A DNA stretch of 36,195 nt from Candidatus Niyogibacteria bacterium RIFCSPLOWO2_12_FULL_41_13 (GCA_001821615.1 MHMS01000004.1:1401-37595), one strand, 5' to 3'; counted from the first letter of the stretch, positions 25,487 to 35,138 are shown. The notes: generated from the sequence alone by a model not told the origin. Made by a program: numbers and translations.

Positions 25487-27196
25487 ATGGATAAATTTTT
25501 TGAACTTTTAATTGAAAGAGGGCTCGTAAAACGAGAGATTCTTCAAAATCTTAAAAAACAATCCGAGGAATCGGAAACGCCGATTGAAGAATTATTAATC
25601 AACCAGGGATTGGCCGAAGAAGATTTGATTAAAATAAAATCAGAGGCCTCGGGCGTGCCGGCGAAATTTTTAAAGGGCGAAAAAGTTCTTTTTGAAGTTT
25701 TAAAAACCGTTCCCGAAGAGTCGGCGCGCTATTACAAATTCGTTCCGCTTGAAATAACCGAAGAAGGGACTCTGGAAATAGGAATGATCAATCCCGCCGA
25801 TTTAAAGGCGCAGGAAGCCGTCCAATTTATCGCCTCAAAACTTAATCTTCCGTTCAAAATTTATTTGATTGCTCCCTCTGATTTCAAAGAAGTGATGGAA
25901 GAATACAAGGCGATCGGAGCCGAAGTCACGCAAGCGCTTGGAGAGCTTGAACAAGCTCTTCAGGAAAAAACGCCGTTAAAACCGATAAAAACCCTTGAAG
26001 AAGAAACCATAGTTGAAGAAGCACCTATCATTAAAATAGTGGCGGTTGTTTTAAAACACGCCATTGACGGCCGGGCTTCCGACATTCATATTGAACCGAT
26101 AAGAGAAAAATTAAAAATAAGATTCAGGGTTGACGGGGTTTTGTATAATACCCTGCTTCTTCCGATAAAAACGCACGAAGGCATTATCACCAGAATCAAA
26201 ATCCTGACCAATATGCAGCTTGACGAAAAAAGAAAACCGCAGGACGGGAGATTTTCAACGAAAATTTCCGGCCGCGACATTGATTTTAGAGTCTCCACAT
26301 TCCCGACTTATTTTGGCGAGAAAGTGGTAATCAGAATTCTTGACCCGCAAAAAGAAATTCTTGACCTTGAAAAACTGGGATTGCAAAACAATAATCTGGA
26401 AGTCGTCAAAAAAAATCTTAAAAAACCGTGGGGGCTCATCTTAATCTCCGGACCGACGGGTTCGGGCAAAACCACCACGCTTTACGCGATGCTCCAGATG
26501 CTGGACAGAGAAAAATACAATATAGTAAGTCTGGAAGACCCGATTGAATATAATGTGGAAGGAGTCAACCAATCGCAAGTCAGGCCGGAAATTGATTATG
26601 ATTTCGCAAGCGGACTAAGGTCAATTTTGCGCCAGGACCCGGATATAATTATGGTGGGGGAAATCAGAGACAACGAAACGGCAAAACTCGCCATTCATGC
26701 GGCTCTGACCGGACATCTTGTTTTTTCAACGCTCCACACCAACAATGCTGTTGGTGCGATTCCGCGGCTCATTGATATGGGCGTTGACCCTTATTTAATC
26801 CCGCCGACTCTGATTATGGTAATGGCTCAGCGGCTTGCGAGAACTTTATGCGAAGACTCAAAAAAAGAGCTTGAAGTCAAAGGAGAAATCAAGAAAAAAC
26901 TTGAAGAAGAAACGAAAGAAATGCCCGAAGCCATAAAAAAGAAATTCGCGCTCCCCCTAAAAATTTACCAAGCGCTGCCGAGCCCAACCTGCCCGAAGGG
27001 CACGCGGGGCAGAATCGGAGTTTTTGAAGTTCTAGAAATGACCCCGGCTATTGAAAAATTAATCTTAACCAAACCGACGGAAAAAGATATAATGGAAGAG
27101 GCGCGAAAACAGGGAATGATTACGATGAGGGAAGACGGCATCTTGAAAATCATCAAAGGCAAAATCGGCATGGAAGAACTCTGGGAAATAATATGA
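25487..27196 (+). CDS. pilB: Type IV pilus assembly ATPase PilB
   Basis: ISGPTGSGKTTTLYAML Walker A; EDPIEYNVEGVNQSQV; LRSILRQDPDIIMVGEIRD; GRIGVFEVLEM. Confidence 0.95.
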   Translation: MDKFFELLIERGLVKREILQNLKKQSEESETPIEELLINQGLAEEDLIKIKSEASGVPAKFLKGEKVLFEVLKTVPEESARYYKFVPLEITEEGTLEIGMINPADLKAQEAVQFIASKLNLPFKIYLIAPSDFKEVMEEYKAIGAEVTQALGELEQALQEKTPLKPIKTLEEETIVEEAPIIKIVAVVLKHAIDGRASDIHIEPIREKLKIRFRVDGVLYNTLLLPIKTHEGIITRIKILTNMQLDEKRKPQDGRFSTKISGRDIDFRVSTFPTYFGEKVVIRILDPQKEILDLEKLGLQNNNLEVVKKNLKKPWGLILISGPTGSGKTTTLYAMLQMLDREKYNIVSLEDPIEYNVEGVNQSQVRPEIDYDFASGLRSILRQDPDIIMVGEIRDNETAKLAIHAALTGHLVFSTLHTNNAVGAIPRLIDMGVDPYLIPPTLIMVMAQRLARTLCEDSKKELEVKGEIKKKLEEETKEMPEAIKKKFALPLKIYQALPSPTCPKGTRGRIGVFEVLEMTPAIEKLILTKPTEKDIMEEARKQGMITMREDGILKIIKGKIGMEELWEII

Positions 27197-27579
27197 ACGA
27201 TGATAAAATAAAAAAAAGAATATTAATCACCGACGACGATGAATTCTTGCTTGAAATGTACGCCCTAAAATTCAGAGAACAAGGGTTTGAGACAGAGACC
27301 GCCAAAAACGGAGAAGAAGCGCTCAAAAAAGCGGAAGAAAAGAAAAACTTTGATTTGATTTTACTGGATATTGTTATGCCTTCGCCCGACGGATTTGAGA
27401 TTCTGGCAACCATCAAACAAAAGGGCTTGTTTCCGAACGCGAAGATAATCGCCCTGACCAATCTCGGCCAAAAAGAAGACATAGACAAGGGAAAACAACT
27501 GGGTTTTGACGATTATATAATTAAAGCGCGCCATACGCCAAGCGAAGTAGTCGCCAAAGTTAAAAATATTTTAAAATGA
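27193..27579 (+). CDS. Response regulator receiver-domain protein
   Basis: ILITDDDEFLLEMYALKFREQGFE; LILLDIVMPSPDGFE; IALTNLG. Confidence 0.92.
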   Translation: MNDDKIKKRILITDDDEFLLEMYALKFREQGFETETAKNGEEALKKAEEKKNFDLILLDIVMPSPDGFEILATIKQKGLFPNAKIIALTNLGQKEDIDKGKQLGFDDYIIKARHTPSEVVAKVKNILK

Positions 27580-28649
27580 TTAAAGACCACCAGCAGGAAT
27601 TAAAAAACTTAATGCAGACTGTCGCGAAAGAAGGAGCTTCAGACCTTCATTTTGCCGTTTCGCGCAATCCCTTTGTCAGAATAGCCGGAGAATTAATGCC
27701 GCTCGTCAAAGAGCCGATTTTAACGCCGGAAGACATTGAAAATTTCGCCAAGCTGATTTTAGGAGAGAAAAAATTTGAAAAACTGGCAAATGAGAAAGAA
27801 ATTGATTTTTCTTACGCATTTGAAGACAAGTTAAGATTCAGGGGGAATATTTTTTATCAGCAAGGATTTTTGGGTATTGCTTTAAGGGTCATTCCCGCCA
27901 AAATTCCTTCGTTAAAAGAACTTAATCTTCCCGAGGTTCTCGCTGAATTTTGCGGAAAAAAACAGGGGTTTTTTCTTGTCGTGGGACCGACTGGCCACGG
28001 AAAATCAACCACGCTCGCAAGCATGATTGAAGTTATAAATCGCTCTCGCCGAGAACATATCGTCACGATTGAAGACCCGATTGAGTACATTTTTACTTCC
28101 GACAAATCAATCATCAATCAGCGTCAAGCGGGAGAAGACACGCAAGACTTTCATCGAGCGCTCCGATCAATGTTTCGCGAAGACGTGAATGTCGTTATGA
28201 TCGGCGAAATGAGAGACCACGAAACAATGGCAACGGCCGTAACCGCGGCTGAAACCGGGCACCTCGTTCTTTCTTCCCTGCATACCAACAACGCCAGCCA
28301 AACCATTGACCGAATCATTGATTCCTTTCCCCCTTCCCAGCAAGACCAGATACGAAACCAGTTGTCCGGAACCCTGCTTGGAGTTTTTTCCCAAAGATTG
28401 GTGCCAAGAGCGAGTGGCGGAAGAATTCCGGCCTACGAACTTCTGATCGCCAACAACGCCGTGCGAAACCTCATCAGAGAAAACAAGACTTTTGAAATTG
28501 ATATGGTCATAGAAACCGGCTCTAACGCGGGAATGGTGGCTTTAAATCAGTCGCTTTCCGACCTCGTTAAAAAAGGGGAAATCTCTTTTGAAGACGCGCT
28601 TCACTACTCTCTGGACCAAAGAGGACTTACAAGCTTAATGGAACGGTAG
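27576..28649 (+). CDS. pilT: Twitching motility ATPase PilT
   Basis: VVGPTGHGKSTTLASMI; EDPIEYIF; ALRSMFREDVNVVMIGEMRDHETMATAVTAAETGHLV. Confidence 0.95.
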   Translation: MIKDHQQELKNLMQTVAKEGASDLHFAVSRNPFVRIAGELMPLVKEPILTPEDIENFAKLILGEKKFEKLANEKEIDFSYAFEDKLRFRGNIFYQQGFLGIALRVIPAKIPSLKELNLPEVLAEFCGKKQGFFLVVGPTGHGKSTTLASMIEVINRSRREHIVTIEDPIEYIFTSDKSIINQRQAGEDTQDFHRALRSMFREDVNVVMIGEMRDHETMATAVTAAETGHLVLSSLHTNNASQTIDRIIDSFPPSQQDQIRNQLSGTLLGVFSQRLVPRASGGRIPAYELLIANNAVRNLIRENKTFEIDMVIETGSNAGMVALNQSLSDLVKKGEISFEDALHYSLDQRGLTSLMER

Positions 28650-28658
28650 TCATATAAA

Positions 28659-29867
28659 ATGTTATTTTTCTATCAGGCAAAAACAAAAGAAGGAGAAGAA
28701 AAAAAAGGCGCGATTGAAGCGCCGAGTTCCGAGCTCGCGCTTCTAGCCCTCCAGAGACGCGATCTCATAATAATTTCTTTGCTGGCTTCCGGAGAAAAAA
28801 AGGGACTTTTGCGGGAATTCTCTTTTTTCGGAAAAATAGCGCACCGGGATATCGTCATTCTTTCGCGCCAACTCGCCATTCTCTTTGAAACAAAGGTGCC
28901 CGTCATCACATCGTTTGAAATCCTGATTAACGAAACTTCAAACAAAAATCTGAAAAAAAATCTCCAAGAAATATTGGAAGACATCCAGGGAGGGCTTCCG
29001 ATATCCCAGGCAATGAGAAGACACCCCGAGGTTTTTTCCGACTTTTACACCAATATGATTAAGGTTGGCGAAGAGGCCGGCAAATTGGACGAAATTTTCA
29101 CCTACTTGGCCGATTATCTGGAAAGAAACTATGAACTTACGAGCAAGGCGAAAAACGCTCTCATCTATCCGGCTTTTGTTTTCGGCGCTTTTATCATTGT
29201 AATGATTGTGATGCTCGCCGTGGTCATTCCAAAAATCGCGGATATCATCAAAGAAACCGGGCAACCGATACCTTTATACACCAAAATAGTCATTGGGTTT
29301 TCGGATTTTACAAAAAGCTTTGGGATATTTTTTCTTATCATCGTCGGATTGGGACTCGCTCTTTTTTGGTGGTACTATCTAAAGACGGAAAAGGGCCGGC
29401 TTTTGGTGGCGAGAATCCAAATTTCCATTCCGATTTTCGGCGAACTTTTCAGAAAAATTTATTTGGCGCGACTTTCGGATAATTTGCAAACGCTCCTTAA
29501 AGGAGGAATCTCAATGGTAAAATCTCTTGAAATCACTTCGGCAACCATAGGAAGTCCGATTTACAGCCAAATCGTCAAAGAAAGCATGGAAATGGTAAAA
29601 GCGGGAAGCTCTCTTTCCGGCGCCTTTTCCCAATACCAAGATATCTCCTCCCTTTTCGTCCAAATGATAAAAGTCGGGGAAGAAACCGGCCGGCTGGATA
29701 AAATTTTAAACTCAATTTCGCGCTTTTATCAAAAAGAGGTTGATAATACCATAGACAATATAGTCGGACTTATTGAACCGATTGTAATTGTTGTTTTGGG
29801 TTTGGCCGTTGGCATAATGGTCGCCTCGGTTCTGATTCCGATTTATAATATAACAGCCGCTATATGA
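28659..29867 (+). CDS. pilC: Type IV pilus inner-membrane platform protein PilC
   Basis: Duplicated GspF domain: LARQLAILFETKVPV; MIKVGEEAGKLDEIF; MIKVGEETGRLDKIL. Confidence 0.94.
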   Translation: MLFFYQAKTKEGEEKKGAIEAPSSELALLALQRRDLIIISLLASGEKKGLLREFSFFGKIAHRDIVILSRQLAILFETKVPVITSFEILINETSNKNLKKNLQEILEDIQGGLPISQAMRRHPEVFSDFYTNMIKVGEEAGKLDEIFTYLADYLERNYELTSKAKNALIYPAFVFGAFIIVMIVMLAVVIPKIADIIKETGQPIPLYTKIVIGFSDFTKSFGIFFLIIVGLGLALFWWYYLKTEKGRLLVARIQISIPIFGELFRKIYLARLSDNLQTLLKGGISMVKSLEITSATIGSPIYSQIVKESMEMVKAGSSLSGAFSQYQDISSLFVQMIKVGEETGRLDKILNSISRFYQKEVDNTIDNIVGLIEPIVIVVLGLAVGIMVASVLIPIYNITAAI

Positions 29868-30331
29868 AAAAAGGTTTCACTTTGATTGAGCTTTTGGTGG
29901 TGGTCGCCATTGTCGGATTGGTGGCTTCCGTTGTTTTAGCTTCATTGAGTTCCGCCCGCAAAAGATCAAGAGACGCGAGAAGAATAGACGACATTAAACA
30001 AATACGAACAGCCCTTGAATTGTATTTCAGCGTTAATAGTTCTTATCCAACCGCTTTGAGCGCTTTGGTTCCCGAACAAATTCCCGTGATTCCCGCAGAT
30101 CCTCTCGGCAATACCGGAGCCCTCTGCAGAACTGCCGCTGGTTACTGTTATGCTTATTCTCCGCTCGCCAATCCGACCTATTACCATATCGGAGCCCAGC
30201 TTGAAGAAACAACGAATCCGGCGTTCAATTCCGACAAAGATTGCAGTTCCGCCGGAACCGGTTGTCCGGCCGGGGTCGCCTATATCAACGGGTTTGACGG
30301 AACGGACCCAATCTACGATATTATTCCCTAA
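29864..30331 (+). CDS. Type IV pilin (prepilin)
   Basis: MKKGFTLIELLVVVAIVGLVASVVLASLSSARKRSRDARR. Confidence 0.94.
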   Translation: MKKGFTLIELLVVVAIVGLVASVVLASLSSARKRSRDARRIDDIKQIRTALELYFSVNSSYPTALSALVPEQIPVIPADPLGNTGALCRTAAGYCYAYSPLANPTYYHIGAQLEETTNPAFNSDKDCSSAGTGCPAGVAYINGFDGTDPIYDIIP

Positions 30332-30448
30332 CGCTTAAATGTGGATAAACGCGCTTGACAGACATAATCTATCCTGAGTAAAATTTATAATTAATCTTAT
30401 CAATTTAAGAAAGGTCGAAATTTCAAAAAAAACAAAATTTAAATCATA

Positions 30449-30943
30449 ATGAATTTTTTACGCAAATTCGGCAAAAACAAAGGTTTTACCTTAATTGAAC
30501 TTTTGGTGGTAATCGCCATCATCGGAATTTTGGCGTCTGTTGTGCTCGCCTCGTTAAATTCCGCCCGCAAAAAATCAAGAGATGCGAGAAGAATAGCCGA
30601 CGTCAAACAACTGCAATTAGCGCTTGAATTGTATTTTGACGCGAACAGCGCCTACCCAGCCACTTTGAGTCTTTTGGCTTCAGGCGGACAGATTCCCGTG
30701 GTTCCTCAAGATCCATTGGGTCCCCTCAGCACCGGCGCTTGCCGACCTGATTACTGCTACGCCGTTTCCGGCGCGACTTATTATCATATCGGAGCTCGGC
30801 TTGAAGAAACATCAAATCTGGCGTTCAATTCCGATAAAGATTGCAGTTCCACTGGAATCACTTGTCCGGCCGGGGTCGCCTACACCAACGGATTTGACGG
30901 AACAACGGACGCAACAAATGCCGTCTACGACCTTGTGCCCTAA
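30449..30943 (+). CDS. Type IV pilin (prepilin), paralogue of the preceding gene
   Basis: KGFTLIELLVVIAIIGILASVVLASLNSARKKSRDARR; conserved C-terminal DKDCSSxGxxCPAGVAYxNGFDGT. Confidence 0.94.
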   Translation: MNFLRKFGKNKGFTLIELLVVIAIIGILASVVLASLNSARKKSRDARRIADVKQLQLALELYFDANSAYPATLSLLASGGQIPVVPQDPLGPLSTGACRPDYCYAVSGATYYHIGARLEETSNLAFNSDKDCSSTGITCPAGVAYTNGFDGTTDATNAVYDLVP

Positions 30944-30990
30944 CGCTTGGAAAGGTTTTTCTTGTTTTGGATTAATTCCAACTCCGCATT

Positions 30991-31022
30991 TTCGAGCCGC
31001 CCCAAGGGGGCGGCTCGAAGTG
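30991..31022 (+). terminator. GC-rich hairpin after the pilin gene
   Basis: TTCGAGCCGCCC-caag-GGGCGGCTCGAA, 12-bp perfect stem. Confidence 0.65.
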
Positions 31023-31092
31023 TTTATTGCTAAAATTCAGCGACTTGGAACGACTTGGAAACCCCATTTCCAAGTTGGTTTCCGAAATTAAT

Positions 31093-31824
31093 ATGGAAGA
31101 AATCATAGTTTTTATTTTCGGTTTAATCTTGGGCAGTTTTGCGAATTTAATTATTTTTCGGCTCCATACCGGAGAAAAAATTTTATTCGCAAGGTCTAAA
31201 TGTTTAAATTGCCGAAAAACGCTAAAATGGTTTGAACTGATTCCGGTCGCCTCTTTTATTTTTCAAAAAGGAAGATGCCGAAATTGCGAAACTCGCCTGT
31301 CTCTTCAATATCCGGCAGTTGAATTGCTGTCGGGCTTGCTGTTTCTTTTTATCTGGCTTAAGTTTCTAACCTACTCTCCTGAATTTTTCTTCTCGCTTGC
31401 GTTTTGGTTTTTTCTTTTACTCGCGTCAATTTACGATTTAAAACATCAAATTTTGCCCGAAGAATTTATTTTATCCGCGTTGATTCTGGCGATAAGCGCG
31501 AAATTTTTCTTTTTTAAAGACATTTTTTTTCCGTCTTTTGCCACCGGTTTTGCTATTTTTGCTTTTTTCGTCTTGCTTTGGTTTATAACAAAAAAACAGG
31601 GCATTGGCTTTGGAGACGCGAAAATGGCTTTGGCGCTCGGCATTTTTTTGGGCTTTCCAAAAGCCGTTTTCGGGCTGATTTTTTCTTTTTGGCTCGGAGC
31701 TTTGGTTGGAATTTATCTCATCCTCTTTAAAAAAGCGGGAATGAAAACTCCGATTCCTTTCGGTCCCTTCTTGTTTCTTGGAAACTTTATCGCCTTTATC
31801 TTGAATTTACCCGTCGTTTTTTGA
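31093..31824 (+). CDS. pilD: Prepilin peptidase (PilD-like)
   Basis: GLILGSFANLIIFRL; CLNCRKTLKWFELIPVASFIFQKGRCRNC; GFGDAKMALALGIFLG. Start MEEIIV at 31093 preferred. Confidence 0.93.
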   Translation: MEEIIVFIFGLILGSFANLIIFRLHTGEKILFARSKCLNCRKTLKWFELIPVASFIFQKGRCRNCETRLSLQYPAVELLSGLLFLFIWLKFLTYSPEFFFSLAFWFFLLLASIYDLKHQILPEEFILSALILAISAKFFFFKDIFFPSFATGFAIFAFFVLLWFITKKQGIGFGDAKMALALGIFLGFPKAVFGLIFSFWLGALVGIYLILFKKAGMKTPIPFGPFLFLGNFIAFILNLPVVF

Positions 31825-31895
31825 TTTTTGGTGTTTGTTGGACGAAATCCGAACTTTTTTTGACGAAAATCCGGACTGCGAATTTTGAACGCTCC

Positions 31896-32032
31896 GCCCC
31901 GCCGCCAGCCGCCGAGTACGGCGGTCTGTTCGGCGGAGTTTATCCCGCACCGAGCTTCGCTCTGGTGCGGGGCGCTGACGCGCGGGCGGCGGAACGAATA
32001 TGCGGTATGGCATTTTCACGCCGGCGGGATTT
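31896..32032. repeat. GC-rich structured inverted repeat, copy A (137 bp)
   Basis: Nearly identical to the reverse complement of 34748-34884; contains GCCGCC/GGCGG and CCCGCACC/GGTGCGGG hairpins. Confidence 0.95.
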
Positions 32033-32047
32033 GTGGTAAAATAAGTT

Positions 32048-32917
32048 ATGCTTATGTTTCAAAATTTTATTCAAGATTTAAGCCCTTGGCTGTTAAATCA
32101 CGGCGCAAAAATCGCCGCAATTATAATCGCAAGCTATCTCATTCGCAAATTCGCAAGGATTTTCGTTGAAAGAATCGTGAGAAAAATTATTGTTTCCGAT
32201 CATTTTCTTACCAAAGAAGCGGAGAAAAAACGCGAGGATACTTTAATCGGGATTATCAGCGGCTCCATCAGTATAGTTGTTTTATTGATGGCCGCTTTAA
32301 TGATTTTACAGGAACTGGGTATTGCCATCGGTCCGCTTTTGGCGGCGGCCGGGATTGCCGGTCTGGCGTTTGGTTTCGGAGGCCAATATTTGATTCGCGA
32401 TGTCATCTCGGGCCTTTTTATTATTCTGGAAAATCAGTATCGGGTAGGAGATGTGGTTTGTTTTGACGGAACTTGCGGACTAGTTGAGGATATCAGCTTA
32501 CGGATGACTTCTTTGAGGGACTTGGACGGCACGGTACATCATGTGCCGCACGGCGAGATTAAAAAAGTTTCCAATCTTTCAAAACATTACGCAAGGGTAA
32601 ATCTCAATATCGGTATTTCATACAGCTCAAACTTGGAACATGTTATCTCTGTGGTTAACGAAGTTGGACGGGAATTGGCGGAAGATGCCGAGTGGAAAGA
32701 ACATATTTTGAAACCGCCGCAATTTCTGCGGGTGGACGATTTTGCGGACTCGGCGATTATCATAAAAATTCTTGGCGAAACAAAACCGCTTAAGCAGTGG
32801 GACGTTGCCGGAGAACTTCGTAAGCGACTTAAAATTGCCTTTGACAAAGAAGGCATAGAGATTCCGTTCCCGCAAAGAGTTATACATAACGCAAAAAATG
32901 AAGAACAGAAGGTCTAA
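32048..32917 (+). CDS. MscS-type mechanosensitive ion channel
   Basis: AAAGIAGLAFGFGGQYLIRDVISGLFIILENQYRVGDVV; LRMTSLRDLDGTVHHVPHGEIKKVSN; ends EIPFPQR. Confidence 0.94.
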   Translation: MLMFQNFIQDLSPWLLNHGAKIAAIIIASYLIRKFARIFVERIVRKIIVSDHFLTKEAEKKREDTLIGIISGSISIVVLLMAALMILQELGIAIGPLLAAAGIAGLAFGFGGQYLIRDVISGLFIILENQYRVGDVVCFDGTCGLVEDISLRMTSLRDLDGTVHHVPHGEIKKVSNLSKHYARVNLNIGISYSSNLEHVISVVNEVGRELAEDAEWKEHILKPPQFLRVDDFADSAIIIKILGETKPLKQWDVAGELRKRLKIAFDKEGIEIPFPQRVIHNAKNEEQKV

Positions 32918-33188
32918 TAAAAAAAGATATTGGTCAGATAAGGTGACAAAACAAAGTAATGCTTTGGATTTAGAATCAGGCGTGTTTACCTGGAAAAACT
33001 CTCGGAAAATCGCTTTATCGCTCAAACGCTCGGCCGAGGCAAGTTTACGGAGAAAATCTAAGCCCCTTCGGTCAGCTATGTCTATGCTTAATTTTTATAT
33101 TAATCGAGCTGGAAAAAACTTATCCACTGCTCAAAAACGCATTTTAGAACAAACTAAAATTGAACTCCGTAAGGTTTTTAATAAGTAA
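32898..33188 (+). CDS. DUF3175-like protein
   Basis: RYWSDKVTKQSNALDLESGVFTWKNSRKIALSLKRSAEAS...PLRSAMSMLNFYINRAGKNLS. Confidence 0.82.
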   Translation: MKNRRSNKKRYWSDKVTKQSNALDLESGVFTWKNSRKIALSLKRSAEASLRRKSKPLRSAMSMLNFYINRAGKNLSTAQKRILEQTKIELRKVFNK

Positions 33189-33202
33189 TCGTCATTTATA
33201 AT

Positions 33203-34468
33203 ATGCCGCAAACAATTCTTAAAAAAGTCATTCTCACAAAACAAATACGCCGGGCAGACTTTTTGAAATTCATGTCGGCTCGGAAAAAAAGAGATTTATT
33301 GCGACAGTCCTCTTATCTCGTTGGCAAGAGAGTAGTGCATATCAATGCCGTCGCCGACGGCGGGGGTGTCGCGGAAATACTCGCAAGCCTCATTCCATAC
33401 CTGCGCTCTTTGAGTGTTGAAAGCGACTGGTATTTTATCAATCCCGACGTCGGCAAAAGATTTTTTGAGATAACCAATAAGATTCATAACGCCCTGCAGG
33501 GCGCGCCGGTAAAAATCAGCGGTCGAGAATGGGCTGAATATAAAGAGATAAGCAGACGTATCGCCGAGGAACTGGAAAAAATTGATTGCGACATCTTGGC
33601 TATAAACGATTCCCAACTTCTTTTGGCAGGGCATCTCGCGCATCTTACTAAACACAAAATATATTTCAGTCACATTGATACATCCTCGGTTTTTAAACCG
33701 GTTTGGAAAAAGCTTTTTCCGGCCATTCTGTCCTATCACCGAGTCGTTTTCAGCAATCGCGATTTTGTAAACGGCAGTTTGCCCGATAGCAAAGTAAAAA
33801 TTTTTACGCCGGCGATTGATCCGCTGGCTCCTAAGCAAAAAATTATTCCCCCAAAAGAGACTCGCTTGTATTTAAAAAAACAAGGCGGCATCCCCGCGCA
33901 TTGTCCTCTCATCGCGCAGATCTCGCGTTTTGATATCTGGAAAACTCCGATGGGGATCATTCAGGCTTTTCGCATAGTTCAAAATACGTATCCCAATGCG
34001 CAGCTAGTTTTGGTCGGTTTTAATACTGCCAAGGATAATCCCGCGGCTAAGATCGTTTATAAGGATATTGCGGCTGTTGCCGGAAAATCCCGCGACATCT
34101 TTTTGTTTTTTAACCCCAAAGGTAAAAATGTTTTGGAGTTTACCGTTATGGCGCAAAATGGGGCTGACATCATTGTTCAAAATTCCATCAAGGAAGGATT
34201 TGGTTTGGTGGTAACGGAGGCAATGTGGAAACGACAAGCGGTAATCGGCGGCCCGGCTTTAGGGATAAGAAAACAAATTCGCAACGGCAAAAACGGCTTT
34301 ATTGTAAAATCTCCAGAGGAAATGGCTCAAAAAATTATTTTCCTTTTGTCTCACCCAGTGGAAAGAAAACGGATGGGAAATGCGGCGAGAAAAACCGTTT
34401 TTGGGAGTTTTTTATTCCCACGATTGGTTTTAGATCATCTTAAGCTGTATCAGTCTTGTTTAAAATAA
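33203..34468 (+). CDS. GT4 glycosyltransferase, trehalose synthase (TreT)-like
   Basis: VVHINAVADGGGVAEILASLIPYLRSL; FFEITNKIHNALQG; ISRFDIWKTPMGIIQAF; SIKEGFGLVVTEAMWKRQAVIGG. Confidence 0.87.
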   Translation: MPQTILKKVILTKQIRRADFLKFMSARKKRDLLRQSSYLVGKRVVHINAVADGGGVAEILASLIPYLRSLSVESDWYFINPDVGKRFFEITNKIHNALQGAPVKISGREWAEYKEISRRIAEELEKIDCDILAINDSQLLLAGHLAHLTKHKIYFSHIDTSSVFKPVWKKLFPAILSYHRVVFSNRDFVNGSLPDSKVKIFTPAIDPLAPKQKIIPPKETRLYLKKQGGIPAHCPLIAQISRFDIWKTPMGIIQAFRIVQNTYPNAQLVLVGFNTAKDNPAAKIVYKDIAAVAGKSRDIFLFFNPKGKNVLEFTVMAQNGADIIVQNSIKEGFGLVVTEAMWKRQAVIGGPALGIRKQIRNGKNGFIVKSPEEMAQKIIFLLSHPVERKRMGNAARKTVFGSFLFPRLVLDHLKLYQSCLK

Positions 34469-34547
34469 AGTTGTGCGATACCGTATAAAAGTTGTGACGA
34501 TAGTCGTAAGTCGCGGCGCAATAAATTTATAATGTCCGAAATAAATT

Positions 34548-34703
34548 ATGATTTACAAATGTCCAAAATGCGGCCAGACGTCGGAACAGGCGGGCAACTG
34601 TCCAAATTGTAATGTTCCGATGAATGAAGAAACTGCTCCCGCAAACGGAGGAGCCGCGCCTGAGACTTCTCAGCCGCAAGAATCTCAAGGTTCAAAAGAA
34701 TAA
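34548..34703 (+). CDS. Small zinc-ribbon protein (51 aa)
   Basis: MIYKCPKCGQTSEQAGNCPNCNVPMNEETAPANGGAAPETSQPQESQGSKE; two CPxC motifs. Not in the ORF track. Confidence 0.75.
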   Translation: MIYKCPKCGQTSEQAGNCPNCNVPMNEETAPANGGAAPETSQPQESQGSKE

Positions 34704-34713
34704 AAACGATAAA

Positions 34714-34745
34714 AAACAAACCCCGGTTAACCGGGGTTTGTTTTT
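34714..34745. terminator. Perfect palindromic terminator ACAAACCCCGGTTAACCGGGGTTTGTTTTT
   Basis: 13-bp palindromic arms plus T-run. Confidence 0.85.
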
Positions 34746-34747
34746 CT

Positions 34748-34884
34748 AAATCCCGCCGGCGTGAAAATGCCATACCGCATATTCGTTCCGCCGCCCGCAC
34801 GTCAGCGCCCCGCACCAGAGCGAAGATCGGTGCGGGATAAACTCCGCCGAACAGACCGCCGTACTCGGCGGCTGGCGGCGGGGC
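34748..34884. repeat. GC-rich structured inverted repeat, copy B (137 bp)
   Basis: Reverse complement of copy A with about two substitutions. Confidence 0.95.
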
Positions 34885-35081
34885 TTCGCTTCGGCTCGGG
34901 CGAGGCGGAATTCCCCCCACACCCCCCTTCCGCCTCGCCCTCGCTTGGGCTGGCGAAATTTTTTGCGGCGGGCTTTTCTTTCTTTTCCTTGTCCCACCCT
35001 CCCGACGCGGAAAAGATTAAGGAACTCCCTAAAATTTGTTTGCTTATTTTTGAAGTTTGCGGTATCATTATATTAAACAAG

Positions 35082-35111
35082 TTGATATACACTTACTATA
35101 AGTAGTATATT
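35082..35111 (+). promoter_or_regulatory. Promoter and candidate controller operator for the R-M genes
   Basis: TTGATA (35082-35087), 18-nt spacer, TATATT (35106-35111); ACTTA-cta-TAAGT palindrome (35091-35103) between them. Confidence 0.5.
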
Positions 35112-35138
35112 ATAATAGTTTATCAAAGTCAAAACAAT

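Noticed and set aside
34546-34997. Reverse ORFs (124 and 83 aa) and matching plus-strand ORFs at 31821-32169
   Set aside because: They are translations of the GC-rich inverted repeat and hairpins in several frames; not credible proteins.
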